Shown here piece by piece: positions 1 to 6,328 of a stretch of 13,380 nucleotides of DNA. The translations under genes were made by a program, and so were the position numbers. The notes below the pieces were generated by a model, which was not told where the DNA came from, ran no database searches, and saw nothing but the letters and a program-made list of their open reading frames with translations. The stretch's first letter is position 1. Each line of letters begins with the position of its first letter. Origin of the DNA: Actinomycetota bacterium (lineage in GTDB: Bacteria > Actinomycetota > Thermoleophilia > Gaiellales > Gaiellaceae). The stretch spans positions 1 to 13,380 of the forward strand of contig PLDP01000240.1 of the NCBI GenBank assembly GCA_003136795.1, written 5' to 3'.

Positions 1-2
1 TC

Positions 3-50
3 GCGCGCAGCCTCGACCTCGTCGGGGTCGAGGCGCCCGAGCGGATGTAG
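3..50 (+). CDS. Possible C-terminal tip of a rightward gene (partial)
   Basis: The first 50 bases can be read on the plus strand as the last 15 codons of a gene that begins outside the window: ARSLDLVGVEAPERM followed by TAG at 48-50. All fifteen sense codons end in G or C, as expected for coding sequence here. If real, it converges on the ABC transporter operon, and the two palindromic repeats at 54-148 fill the space between the two 3' ends, a usual place for such repeats. The piece is too short to assign a family. The minus strand of the same bases also reads open (HPLGRLDPDEVEAAR), with slightly poorer third-position GC, so the strand is not certain. Confidence 0.35.
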   Translation, partial: ARSLDLVGVEAPERM

Positions 51-53
51 CGC

Positions 54-85
54 AACCTGGTTGCCGCCGCAGGCGGAACCAGGTT
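54..85. repeat. Double-palindrome repeat, family A, copy 1
   Basis: A near-perfect hairpin with arms AACCTGGTT (54-62) and AACCAGGTT (77-85), and an inner stem CCGCC/GGCGG (64-68 with 72-76) closed by the loop GCA; G63 is a single bulge. Each outer arm is itself a palindrome around one central base: AACC-T-GGTT on the left and AACC-A-GGTT on the right. The position just after the stop of the ABC operon, in tandem with a second copy, resembles REP/BIME elements. It could also stop or stabilise the operon transcript, but no T-run follows on either strand. Confidence 0.8.
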
Positions 86-112
86 GCTGTCTTAAGCCCA
101 ACGCGTACGACG

Positions 113-148
113 GGAACCTGGCTTCGCCTACGGCGAGAACCAGGTTCC
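113..148. repeat. Double-palindrome repeat, family A, copy 2
   Basis: A second hairpin of the same family, 27 bases from copy 1: GGAACCTGG (113-121) pairs with CCAGGTTCC (140-148), and an inner stem TCGCC (124-128) pairs with GGCGA (132-136) around the loop TAC. The right arm keeps the GGAACC-like palindrome with a central A; the left arm has lost the end of its palindrome (GG-CT instead of GGTT). Its right edge is the final C of the complement of the stop codon of the ABC ATPase gene, so the transcript folds immediately after translation ends. Confidence 0.75.
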
Positions 149-1077
149 TACTGCGCGTAGATCCGCCGGACGATCTCCTCGATGTCCGGCTCGGCGATCT
201 GCAGGTCGACGAGCCTGGTCGACGCGGCGACGCGCGCAGTGAGCTCCGCCGCCGGCCCGCGGAAGCGGAGCCACTGGCGTGGTCCGTCGACGCGCTCGAC
301 TCGCGCCCCCTCGATCTCGAGCGGCGCGGCCGGCTCCTCCAGGTCGACGATCAGCGTGCGCTCCGCTCCGTAGCGCTCCTTGAGGTCGGCGATGCGCCCG
401 TCCCAGATCAGGCTGCCGTGGTCGATCACGAGCAGGCGGTTGCAGAGCCGCTCGATGTCGCCCAGGTCGTGCGTCGTCAGCAGCACCGTCACGCCCTCGT
501 CGCGGTTGATCTCGACGAGGAAGTCGCGCACGCGCTGCTTCGCGACCACGTCGAGGCCGATCGTCGGTTCGTCGAGGAACAGCAGCTCCGGGCCGTGCAG
601 CATCGCGGCGGTCAGCTCGCCGCGGATGCGCTGGCCGAGCGAGAGCTGCCGCACCGGCGTCTGCAGGAACGGGTCGAGCTCGAGCACCTCGCGGAAGCGC
701 GCGAGATTCGTGCGGTAGCGGTCGGCCGGCACCTTGTAGATGTGCCGGAGCAGCTCGAACGAATCCTGCAGCGGCAGGTCCCACCAGAGCTGCACGCGCT
801 GGCCGAACATCGCGCCGATCTTCCGGGCTAGCTCGATTCGCCGCCGCGCCGGGTCGAGTCCGGCGACCGAGACGCGCCCTGCGGACGGGACGAGGATGCC
901 GGTGAGCATCTTGATCGTGGTCGACTTGCCGGCGCCGTTCGGGCCGAGGTAGCCGAGCAGTTCGCCGCGCTCGACGCGGAAGCTGATGTCGTTGACCGCT
1001 TCGACGACGTGCCGCTCACGGCGGAGGCGTCCGCGCCTGACGACGAAGTGCTTGCTGAGCCCTTCGACTTCGATCAT
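148..1077 (-). CDS. ABC transporter ATP-binding protein (ABC-2-type exporter)
   Basis: This 309-residue protein powers the membrane pair encoded just upstream by hydrolysing ATP on the cytoplasmic face. Visible motifs are Walker A GPNGAGKST (45-53), Q-loop FGQ (Q93), a family-variant signature LSLGQR (145-150), Walker B LLFLDEP (165-171, catalytic Glu170), D-loop GLD (174-176) and the switch His203. The last 80 residues form a C-terminal extension past the nucleotide-binding core. I associate the FGQRxQLWWDLP and LSLGQR sequences with the COG4586 group, which pairs with COG4587 and COG3694 permeases (from memory). The start chosen is the ATG at 1077, which overlaps the upstream permease stop as ATGA and implies translational coupling; an upstream in-frame start (1134) would lie inside that gene. 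The exported substrate cannot be told from sequence. Confidence 0.95.
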   Translation of the reverse strand: MIEVEGLSKHFVVRRGRLRRERHVVEAVNDISFRVERGELLGYLGPNGAGKSTTIKMLTGILVPSAGRVSVAGLDPARRRIELARKIGAMFGQRVQLWWDLPLQDSFELLRHIYKVPADRYRTNLARFREVLELDPFLQTPVRQLSLGQRIRGELTAAMLHGPELLFLDEPTIGLDVVAKQRVRDFLVEINRDEGVTVLLTTHDLGDIERLCNRLLVIDHGSLIWDGRIADLKERYGAERTLIVDLEEPAAPLEIEGARVERVDGPRQWLRFRGPAAELTARVAASTRLVDLQIAEPDIEEIVRRIYAQ

Positions 1078-1877
1078 CCGCCTGCGCTCCGGTAGTGACG
1101 GACGGCGAACCGCCAGACGAGCCCCGCGACGCACGCGGCCGCGAGTGCGACGGCGGGCGAGAGAAGCTCGACGAACCGCGGCAGCCTAAGCGGGTCGGGC
1201 TTGTCGAGGATGTACAGGGACGGGAAGTAACACACGAACGCGAGCGGAACGATGTACGCGAGGAAGCGGCGCAGCCACGCTGAGAGGATGTCGACGGGGT
1301 ACTGCGCCATGAAGTTGCCGCCGTAGCTGAACGCGTTCGAGAACTCGCCGCCGTCGGTCGTCCAGAACGCGAGGCAGCCGCCGACGACCCACACCGAGCC
1401 GAAGATGACGATTGCGGCGGGGACCATCACGACGAGCATGCCGATGCGCCCGGCGTCCCAGTGGATGTCGAGCGAGCCGATCACGTAGCCGAGGACGAGC
1501 AGGCCCTGGATCGCCTTGCCGAGCCGCCGCAGCTGGAAGTCCGAGCCGATCACCTGAAACAGGGTGCTGCGCGGCCGCACGAGCAGGATGTCGAAGTTGC
1601 CGTCGCGGATCTTCTGCGGGAACTGGTCGAGGTGCCCGATCAGCAGGTCGGTCAGTGCAAAGGAGATCGACGAGAACGCATAGAGGAACGCGACCTCCCG
1701 GACGTTCCACGTGCCGAGGCGTGTGACGTTGTGAAAGATCACGAGCACCGCGAGGAAGTCGATGAACGAGATCAGGAACGCGCCGACGAGGTCGAGCACG
1801 AACGAGACGCGGTACTGGAGCTGAGAACGGATCTGGGCGCCGACCAGGCGGCGCCAGAGGATGACGGGCTCAACCAC
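1074..1877 (-). CDS. ABC-2 family transporter permease (second subunit)
   Basis: A 267-residue integral membrane protein with about six hydrophobic spans, the middle gene of the exporter operon. Recognisable family sequence includes the soluble-loop segment KIRDGNFDILLVRPRS (near residues 89-104) and the C-terminal FPSLYILDKPDPL, which I associate with the ABC-2 permease group usually paired with a COG4586 ATPase. It probably forms a heterodimeric channel with the product of the gene at 1870-2658. The start codon is GTG (1875-1877), which overlaps the upstream stop by eight bases; its own TGA overlaps the ATPase ATG. No separate promoter or ribosome-binding site is visible, so translation is probably coupled through the operon. 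The substrate is unknown; related systems export drugs or lipophilic compounds. Confidence 0.9.
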   Translation of the reverse strand: MVEPVILWRRLVGAQIRSQLQYRVSFVLDLVGAFLISFIDFLAVLVIFHNVTRLGTWNVREVAFLYAFSSISFALTDLLIGHLDQFPQKIRDGNFDILLVRPRSTLFQVIGSDFQLRRLGKAIQGLLVLGYVIGSLDIHWDAGRIGMLVVMVPAAIVIFGSVWVVGGCLAFWTTDGGEFSNAFSYGGNFMAQYPVDILSAWLRRFLAYIVPLAFVCYFPSLYILDKPDPLRLPRFVELLSPAVALAAACVAGLVWRFAVRHYRSAGG

Positions 1878-2658
1878 CCTGGACCACCAGCCTGCGCGCG
1901 CCCGCGCGCAGCGTCAGCCGCCCGAGCCCGAGGAAGACAAGAGCCCAGAACGCCTGCAGCGCCATCACGCCCACGAGCGCGGCGCCGTGATGCTTGCCGA
2001 GCCAGATGTCGATCGGCGTCTGCATGATCGACGCGAATGGAAGGGCGTGCGCGAGCGTGCGCAGCCAGCCGGGGAAGAAGGCGAGCGGCATGACCATCCC
2101 CGAGAGGAACAACGACAGTGTCAGCGAGACCATCATCACGCCGCGCACGTCGATCAGCCAGAACGCCGACGAGTTGTAGAGGAAGCGGAAGCCGAGGCTG
2201 ACGACGACGGCGAGCGCGACGCTGACGACGAACGCGAGCGCGTTCGGGACGCTCGGGTAGTGGAGGCGGAAGACGAGCGCGCCGACGGCGAACGGCAGCA
2301 CGCCGCGGAAGATGAAGTGGTACGGCGCCCGCCCGAGGTCGTAGGCGAGCCAGTAGCGCTGAGGGTCGAGCGGCCGCGCGAGGTCGGTGGCGATCGAGCC
2401 GTCCCGGATGCGCAGGGCGAGCTCCTGCCAGCCGAACATGTAGACGGTCATGATCAGCGCCTGGGCGAGCCAGACGTACGTCAGCGTGTCGGCCGTGTCG
2501 TAGCCGCCGACGTCGCTGCGATGGCGGTAGACGGCGAGCAGGATGTAGGCCTGGATGAAGCCGAAGACGGTGTTGGTGAAGATGCCGGCGGCGGTCGCCC
2601 ACGGATAGGCCGCGTAGCGCCGCCAGCCGAGTTTCGCGATCTCCCAGTCGAGCCTCAT
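1870..2658 (-). CDS. ABC-2 family transporter permease (first subunit)
   Basis: A 262-residue membrane protein with about six hydrophobic spans and the segment RIRDGSIATDLARPLDPQRYW (around residues 83-103). The equivalent loop in the second permease reads KIRDGNFDILLVRP, so the two are distant paralogues. I associate this sequence with the COG4587-type permease of the COG4586/4587/3694 exporters. It is the first gene of the operon. The ATG at 2656-2658 has no Shine-Dalgarno sequence but has TAGAGT six bases upstream on the minus strand, so the mRNA is probably leaderless. The promoter lies back to back with that of glpX. The two membrane subunits plus the ATPase make a complete efflux or export unit with no solute-binding protein, as usual for ABC-2 systems. 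Confidence 0.9.
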   Translation of the reverse strand: MRLDWEIAKLGWRRYAAYPWATAAGIFTNTVFGFIQAYILLAVYRHRSDVGGYDTADTLTYVWLAQALIMTVYMFGWQELALRIRDGSIATDLARPLDPQRYWLAYDLGRAPYHFIFRGVLPFAVGALVFRLHYPSVPNALAFVVSVALAVVVSLGFRFLYNSSAFWLIDVRGVMMVSLTLSLFLSGMVMPLAFFPGWLRTLAHALPFASIMQTPIDIWLGKHHGAALVGVMALQAFWALVFLGLGRLTLRAGARRLVVQGG

Positions 2659-2664
2659 CGCATC

Positions 2665-2670
2665 ACTCTA
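2665..2670 (-). promoter_or_regulatory. -10 box TAGAGT for the ABC operon, leaderless type
   Basis: On the minus strand TAGAGT ends six bases before the permease ATG (2658). It matches TAnnnT, and a start site about 6-7 bases downstream would fall at the A of the ATG. Its TA (2669-2670) is also the TA of the plus-strand box for glpX. No clear -35 element is visible. Confidence 0.55.
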
Positions 2671-2674
2671 GGAT
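2669..2674 (+). promoter_or_regulatory. -10 box TAGGAT for glpX, near-leaderless
   Basis: TAGGAT lies nine bases upstream of the glpX ATG (2684) with no ribosome-binding site between, so any 5' leader would be only a few bases. It shares TA 2669-2670 with the divergent ABC-operon box. Confidence 0.5.
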
Positions 2675-2683
2675 CCCCGGTCG

Positions 2684-3670
2684 ATGGCGACGCCCAGGCC
2701 TGACCGGAACCTCGCACTCGAGCTCGTCCGCGTCACCGAGGCCGCCGCCATGGGCGCCGGGCGCTGGGTCGGACGGGGCGACAAGCTGGCCGCCGACCAG
2801 GCCGCCGTCGACGCGATGCGCGCGATGCTCGACACGGTGGTGATGGACGGCGTCGTCGTGATCGGCGAAGGGGAGAAGGACGAGGCGCCGATGCTCTACA
2901 ACGGCGAGCACGTCGGGCACGGCGGTGGTCCGGACGTCGACGTGGCGGTCGACCCGCTCGAGGGCACGCGCCTGACGGCGCTCGGGCAGCCGAACGCGAT
3001 CGCCGTGATCGCGGTCGCCGAGCGCGGCTCGATGTTCTTCCCAGGCGCAGCGGTTTACATGGAGAAGATCGCCGTCGGCGCGGACGCGGTCGGCGCGATC
3101 GACATCAACGCCACGCCGACCGAGAACGTGCAGGCGGTGGCCAAGGCGAAGGGACGCCGCGTGACCGACATTCGCGTCGTCGTCCTTGAGCGCGACCGCC
3201 ACGATGCGCTGATCGGCGAGCTGCGCGAGGCCGGGGCGCGGGTGAACCTGATTCGCGACGGCGACGTGGCGCCGGCGATCGCCGCGGCGCGCCCGGGGAC
3301 GGGCGTCGACCTGCTCTACGGGATCGGCGGCACCCCGGAGGGGGTCATCTCGGCGGCGGCGCTCAAGTGTGTCGGCGGCGGCATCCAGGGCAAGCTCTGG
3401 CCGCGCTCGGGCGAGGAGCGGCAGGCGCTGATCGACGCCGGCTACGACCTCGACCGGGTGCTCACGACGGACGATCTCGTCAGAAGCGACGACGTTTTCG
3501 TGGCGGCAACGGGCGTCACGACCGGGGCCCTCCTGCGCGGCGTCCGCTACGTCACGGACGGCGCGATCACCGACTCGATCGTGATGCGCTCGCGCTCGGG
3601 CACCGTGCGGCGGATCGAGGCGCGCCACCAGCTCAGCAAGCTCCGCCACTTCACCGGTAGGGAGTACTGA
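2684..3670 (+). CDS. glpX: Class II fructose-1,6-bisphosphatase
   Basis: This 328-residue enzyme removes the 1-phosphate from fructose 1,6-bisphosphate in the cytosol, the committed step of gluconeogenesis. It has the full GlpX signature set: [20 protein letters not shown] near the N-terminus, GRGDK with metal ligand Asp33, [11 protein letters not shown] with Glu62, [10 protein letters not shown] with Asp90 and Glu93, and [17 protein letters not shown] with Glu219. The length is normal for the family (about 320-340). Some GlpX enzymes, notably in cyanobacteria, also act on sedoheptulose bisphosphate; that cannot be judged here. The ATG at 2684 directly precedes the conserved N-terminus and has a TAGGAT box nine bases upstream rather than a ribosome-binding site. 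The next gene encodes the aldolase that makes its substrate. Confidence 0.97.
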   Translation: MATPRPDRNLALELVRVTEAAAMGAGRWVGRGDKLAADQAAVDAMRAMLDTVVMDGVVVIGEGEKDEAPMLYNGEHVGHGGGPDVDVAVDPLEGTRLTALGQPNAIAVIAVAERGSMFFPGAAVYMEKIAVGADAVGAIDINATPTENVQAVAKAKGRRVTDIRVVVLERDRHDALIGELREAGARVNLIRDGDVAPAIAAARPGTGVDLLYGIGGTPEGVISAAALKCVGGGIQGKLWPRSGEERQALIDAGYDLDRVLTTDDLVRSDDVFVAATGVTTGALLRGVRYVTDGAITDSIVMRSRSGTVRRIEARHQLSKLRHFTGREY

Positions 3671-3692
3671 TCGCGGGGAGCGGTGCCGGGCC

Positions 3693-3698
3693 TACACT
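3693..3698 (+). promoter_or_regulatory. -10 box TACACT ahead of the aldolase gene
   Basis: TACACT lies 37 bases upstream of the aldolase ATG. A transcript from here would carry a short leader ending in the strong ribosome-binding site AGGAGAGG (3722-3729). This gene is therefore conventionally led, unlike most of its neighbours. No convincing -35 is visible. Confidence 0.4.
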
Positions 3699-3735
3699 TC
3701 ACGGCGTCGATATTGCTGGACAGGAGAGGATGACC

Positions 3736-4827
3736 ATGGCTGTCGCCACACATGAGGGAATCGGACGGATCGAGGAGCTGCTTGGCGACGAGGCCGAGTC
3801 CTTGCTGGGCCACACCTGCCAGACGATCGACAAGGGTCTCCTGCACCTGCCGGGGCCGGACTTCATCGACCGGGTCGTCTCGATCAACGACCGGCCGAAC
3901 CAGGTGCTGCGCAACCTGCAGTCGATGTTCGAGCACGGCCGCCTCGGCGGCACGGGCTACCTGAGCGTCCTGCCGGTCGACCAGGGGATCGAGCACAGCG
4001 CGGGCGCGAGCTTCGCGCCGAACCCGGCCTACTTCGACCCGGAGAAAATCGTCGAGCTCGCCTACGAAGGCGGCTGCAACGCGGTCGCCTCGACGATCGG
4101 CGTGCTCGGAGCGGTCTCGCGGCGCTGGGCGCACAAGATCCCGTTCATCGTCAAGCTGAACCACAACGAGCTGCTGACCTATCCGAACGAGTACGACCAG
4201 ACGATGTTCGGGAGCGCGCAGCTCGCGTGGGAGATGGGTGCTGCGGCTGTCGGGGCGACGATCTACTTCGGCAGCGAGCAGAGCCGCCGCCAGCTGGTCG
4301 AGGTAAGCCAGGCCTTCGAGGAGGCGCACCAGCTCGGCATGTTCACGGTGCTCTGGTGCTACCTGCGCAACTCGGCCTACAAGAAGGACGGCGTCGACTA
4401 CAGCCTCGCCGCCGACCTCACCGGGCAGGCGAACCACCTCGGCGTCACGATCGAGGCGGACATCATCAAGCAGAAGCAGCCCGAGGTGAACAACGGCTAC
4501 GGCGCGCTGTCGACCGACGGCGTCAAGTACGGCCAGACGAGCCCGAAGGTGTACTCCGAGCTGACGACCGACCATCCGATCGACCTGACGCGCTACCAGG
4601 TGGCCAACTGCTACATGGGCCGCTCGCCGCTGATCAACAGCGGCGGCGCTTCGTCCGGCGCCGGCGACCTCGCCGTAGCCGTGCGCACCGCGGTGATCAA
4701 CAAGCGCGCCGGCGGCGTCGGCCTGATCAGCGGCCGCAAGGCGTTCCAGCGCCCGACCGCCGACGGCATCGAGCTGCTGAACGCGATCCAGGACGTGTAC
4801 CTCGCGTCCGAGATCACCGTCGCCTGA
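3736..4827 (+). CDS. fbaB: Class I fructose-bisphosphate aldolase (DhnA/FbaB type)
   Basis: A 363-residue cytosolic TIM-barrel enzyme that interconverts fructose 1,6-bisphosphate with dihydroxyacetone phosphate and glyceraldehyde 3-phosphate through a lysine Schiff base, not a metal. Seen in the sequence are the N-terminal barrel motif LPVDQGIEH (79-87, Asp82), the likely Schiff-base lysine in ADIIKQKQP (Lys245), and phosphate-binding loops NSGGASSG (301-308) and SGRKAFQRP (332-340). The length matches the bacterial FbaB group rather than the shorter archaeal enzymes. Two in-frame ATGs are available; AGGAGAGG (3722-3729) abuts the first (3730) but is ideally spaced from the second (3736), so 3736 is chosen. 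It follows glpX by 65 bases in the same direction, with a strong terminator after the stop. Confidence 0.95.
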   Translation: MAVATHEGIGRIEELLGDEAESLLGHTCQTIDKGLLHLPGPDFIDRVVSINDRPNQVLRNLQSMFEHGRLGGTGYLSVLPVDQGIEHSAGASFAPNPAYFDPEKIVELAYEGGCNAVASTIGVLGAVSRRWAHKIPFIVKLNHNELLTYPNEYDQTMFGSAQLAWEMGAAAVGATIYFGSEQSRRQLVEVSQAFEEAHQLGMFTVLWCYLRNSAYKKDGVDYSLAADLTGQANHLGVTIEADIIKQKQPEVNNGYGALSTDGVKYGQTSPKVYSELTTDHPIDLTRYQVANCYMGRSPLINSGGASSGAGDLAVAVRTAVINKRAGGVGLISGRKAFQRPTADGIELLNAIQDVYLASEITVA

Positions 4828-4828
4828 A

Positions 4829-4888
4829 AAACCGGGGGCGAGGGACGGAGCTGCGGCACCGCCGTCCCTCGCACCAGCCGGTTTGTTT
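4829..4888 (+). terminator. Intrinsic terminator of the glpX-aldolase unit
   Basis: A perfect 11-bp stem, GCGAGGGACGG (4838-4848) with CCGTCCCTCGC (4862-4872), is nested in a second pairing AAACCGG (4829-4835) with CCGGTTT (4878-4884). It begins two bases after the TGA and ends in a T-rich run (TTTGTTT). The A-run on the left makes it potentially bidirectional. Confidence 0.85.
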
Positions 4889-4986
4889 CTCCCCACCGTG
4901 CGTGCGCCCAGCGGAGCCTCTCCCCCGAGCGGCTCTTGAACGCACGCGAGAAGTAGGACGCCGCGAGCCCCGGAATCTTGCGCGGC

Positions 4987-4992
4987 TACAAT
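4987..4992 (+). promoter_or_regulatory. -10 box TACAAT for tRNA-Gly
   Basis: TACAAT is close to the consensus TATAAT and sits eleven bases before the tRNA 5' end at 5004. A -35 hexamer at the usual distance is not convincing. The rest of 4889-4986 shows no gene or obvious structure. Confidence 0.5.
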
Positions 4993-5003
4993 CGGGCCGA
5001 CCC

Positions 5004-5076
5004 GCGGGCGTAGCTCAGTTGGTAGAGCATCAGCTTCCCAAGCTGAGGGTCGAGGGTTCGAGCCCCTTCGCCCGCT
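5004..5076 (+). tRNA. tRNA-Gly(CCC)
   Basis: A complete cloverleaf: acceptor GCGGGCG (5004-5010) with CGCCCGC (5069-5075), D-stem GCTC/GAGC, anticodon stem TCAGC/GCTGA around the loop TTCCCAA (anticodon CCC, reading GGG), and T-stem GAGGG/CCCTT around TTCGAGC. The discriminator is T5076, usual for bacterial tRNA-Gly. The 3' CCA is not encoded (TTCG follows). Confidence 0.97.
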
Positions 5077-5098
5077 TCGCTCAAATTGCACGAGAAAC

Positions 5099-5122
5099 GA
5101 CCCCGAAGAACGGAGTGGGGTC
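5099..5122 (+). other. Weak hairpin between tRNA-Gly and the HNH gene
   Basis: GACCCC (5099-5104) can pair with GGGGTC (5117-5122) around a 12-base loop. It lies after the tRNA and before the ribosome-binding site GAGGGAG (5127-5133) of the next gene. It lacks a T-run, so it may be a weak tRNA terminator or leader structure, or chance. Confidence 0.3.
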
Positions 5123-5140
5123 CAGTGAGGGAGCAAGCGG

Positions 5141-5812
5141 ATGTTCAGGCGTGCGGCGGCGGTGGCGCTCTTCAGCGCGGTCTTGGGCGTGGGCGGCTTT
5201 GCGGCCTCGGCGGCGATCACGAACGCTCCCCCCGGTGCGACGGCGCTGTGTAAGGACGGCACCTACAGCTTCTCGAAGACGCACTCGGGCACGTGTTCAC
5301 ATCATGGCGGCGTTGCGAAATGGCTCGATGGAAGCGGCTCGAGCACGGGCGGCATCGCATTGGGGAGGATCGTGCTCCTCGCCGCACGCGACCAGACGAG
5401 TCACTGCGTGCTCGGTGTCGCGCCCGACCGTACTTGCTCCCCGGGCGCGATCTACTCCGGCCTGACGAAGACGGTTCTCTGTTCCGCGACCTTCCGCACG
5501 AGCTCCGTCCGCAATGTCCCGGACAGCGAGAAGCACGAAGACGAGACGGAGTACGGGCTCGCCGCGAAAGGCTATGGGGCGACGCTCGAGATCGACCACA
5601 TCGTCCCCCTCGAGCTCGGCGGCTCGAACGACATCGCGAACCTCTTCCCTGAGCGTGCTGCCCCGGCGCCGGGCTACCACGTCAAGGACAAGCTCGAGAA
5701 CAAGCTGCATGACCTTGTCTGCGCAGGCTTGATGACGCTGCATGCCGCGCAAGTCGGCATCGCGGCGAACTGGCGAGGGCTCTACTCGGCGGTGTTCGAT
5801 GTCGCACCGTGA
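5141..5812 (+). CDS. Secreted DUF3761-like / HNH nuclease-domain protein
   Basis: A 223-residue exported protein. Residues 1-25 are a signal peptide (MFRR, hydrophobic core, ASA cleavage region). Residues 36-61 (LCKDGTYSFSKTHSGTCSHH, then GGVAKW) match what I know as DUF3761, with Cys37 and Cys52. A linker holding Cys89, Cys99 and Cys114 follows. Residues 149-190 form an HNH-like core: EIDHIVPLELGGSNDIANLF with Asp152-His153, Asn163 and Asn167, then a KDKLENKLH helix with His190. These are the expected metal and catalytic positions of a DNase, but activity is inferred. The even spread of cysteines suits a disulphide-bonded extracellular protein. The start has a good ribosome-binding site (GAGGGAG, spacing 7). 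It stands alone after tRNA-Gly; no immunity or partner gene is evident. Confidence 0.85.
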   Translation: MFRRAAAVALFSAVLGVGGFAASAAITNAPPGATALCKDGTYSFSKTHSGTCSHHGGVAKWLDGSGSSTGGIALGRIVLLAARDQTSHCVLGVAPDRTCSPGAIYSGLTKTVLCSATFRTSSVRNVPDSEKHEDETEYGLAAKGYGATLEIDHIVPLELGGSNDIANLFPERAAPAPGYHVKDKLENKLHDLVCAGLMTLHAAQVGIAANWRGLYSAVFDVAP

Positions 5813-5917
5813 AACCAGGCACGTCGAAAGGTCGACTGCCATCCCCGCTTACGCGCGCGGAACGGCCGAATTTACCCAAAGAGGGGCTGGCGACGGCTCT
5901 TCGTCACATGTCCCGCC

Positions 5918-5923
5918 TAGGGT
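5918..5923 (+). promoter_or_regulatory. Possible -10 box TAGGGT, leaderless type
   Basis: TAGGGT lies eight bases before the ATG at 5932 and is used here to choose that start. It would lie inside the coding region if translation began at 5809 or 5908. Confidence 0.35.
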
Positions 5924-5931
5924 CCCTGGAG

Positions 5932-6258
5932 ATGCAGCTCGCAGAGACCAGTCCGCGCGACTCTGCCGTGGCCTCGGTACACCGCAGCATGAACGAGCGC
6001 CGCAGCCAGTCGCCCGCGCCAAGCGTCGTCGCGAACTCGATCACGTGCGAGTGCGAATGTCATCGCACCGAATGCGACCAGCACTTCGAGGTTGCAGTCG
6101 CGAGCTACGAGGCGGTGCGGGCCGAAGGTCGTCGTTTCATCGTCGCACCCAACCATCAGACGCGCGACGAGTTGATGATCTCGGAACGCAACGCCTACTC
6201 GGTGATCGAGAAGGTCGGCGACCAGGGCGTGCTCGCGCAGGCCCTCGACCCGCGCTAG
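5932..6258 (+). CDS. Small CxCxCH cysteine-cluster protein, unknown function
   Basis: About 108 residues from the ATG at 5932. The convincing part is the C-terminal 75 residues: ITCECECHRTECDQHFEVAV with Cys39, Cys41, Cys43, Cys48, His44 and His51, then YEAVRAEGRRFIVAPNHQ and RNAYSVIEKVG. I recall similar short proteins (CECG-x-x-x-C, a RFxVxPGH-like stretch, a YxVVEK-like end) from Thermoleophilia-type genomes, without a known role. The Cys/His cluster suggests a small metal site, probably zinc. The N-terminus is uncertain: in-frame starts lie at 5809, 5908, 5932 and 5989. The first overlaps the HNH stop and adds poorly conserved-looking sequence. I prefer 5932 because TAGGGT sits eight bases upstream. 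It is cytosolic by appearance, with no signal or membrane span. Confidence 0.65.
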   Translation: MQLAETSPRDSAVASVHRSMNERRSQSPAPSVVANSITCECECHRTECDQHFEVAVASYEAVRAEGRRFIVAPNHQTRDELMISERNAYSVIEKVGDQGVLAQALDPR

Positions 6259-6286
6259 GGCAATTCCAGCGTTGTGCCCGCATCTC

Positions 6287-6328
6287 GACCGGGCGGTCAT
6301 GACCGGCAGCCTGTGACCGGGTTGTGAT
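6287..6328 (+). repeat. Three 14-bp units beginning GACCGG
   Basis: GACCGG begins at 6287, 6301 and 6315, exactly 14 bases apart, with degenerate sequence between. The first unit also contains the inverted pair GACCG/CGGTC, and GGTCATGACC (6295-6304) is a palindrome. The third unit runs into the GTG start of the lipoprotein gene. This could be an operator array, or chance in GC-rich DNA. Confidence 0.3.

Noticed and set aside
54..148. A CRISPR array or phage attachment site
   Set aside because: There are only two units, they are hairpins rather than direct repeats with equal spacers, and no cas or integrase gene is present.
1861..2703. A 280-codon plus-strand frame opposite the ABC permeases
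   Set aside because: Its composition is highly charged (Glu/Arg/Asp) and it mirrors real permease coding on the other strand.
3547..5262. A 571-codon open frame on the minus strand
   Set aside because: It is antisense to glpX, the aldolase and tRNA-Gly, whose protein and RNA motifs are unmistakable. Long antisense frames are common in DNA this GC-rich.
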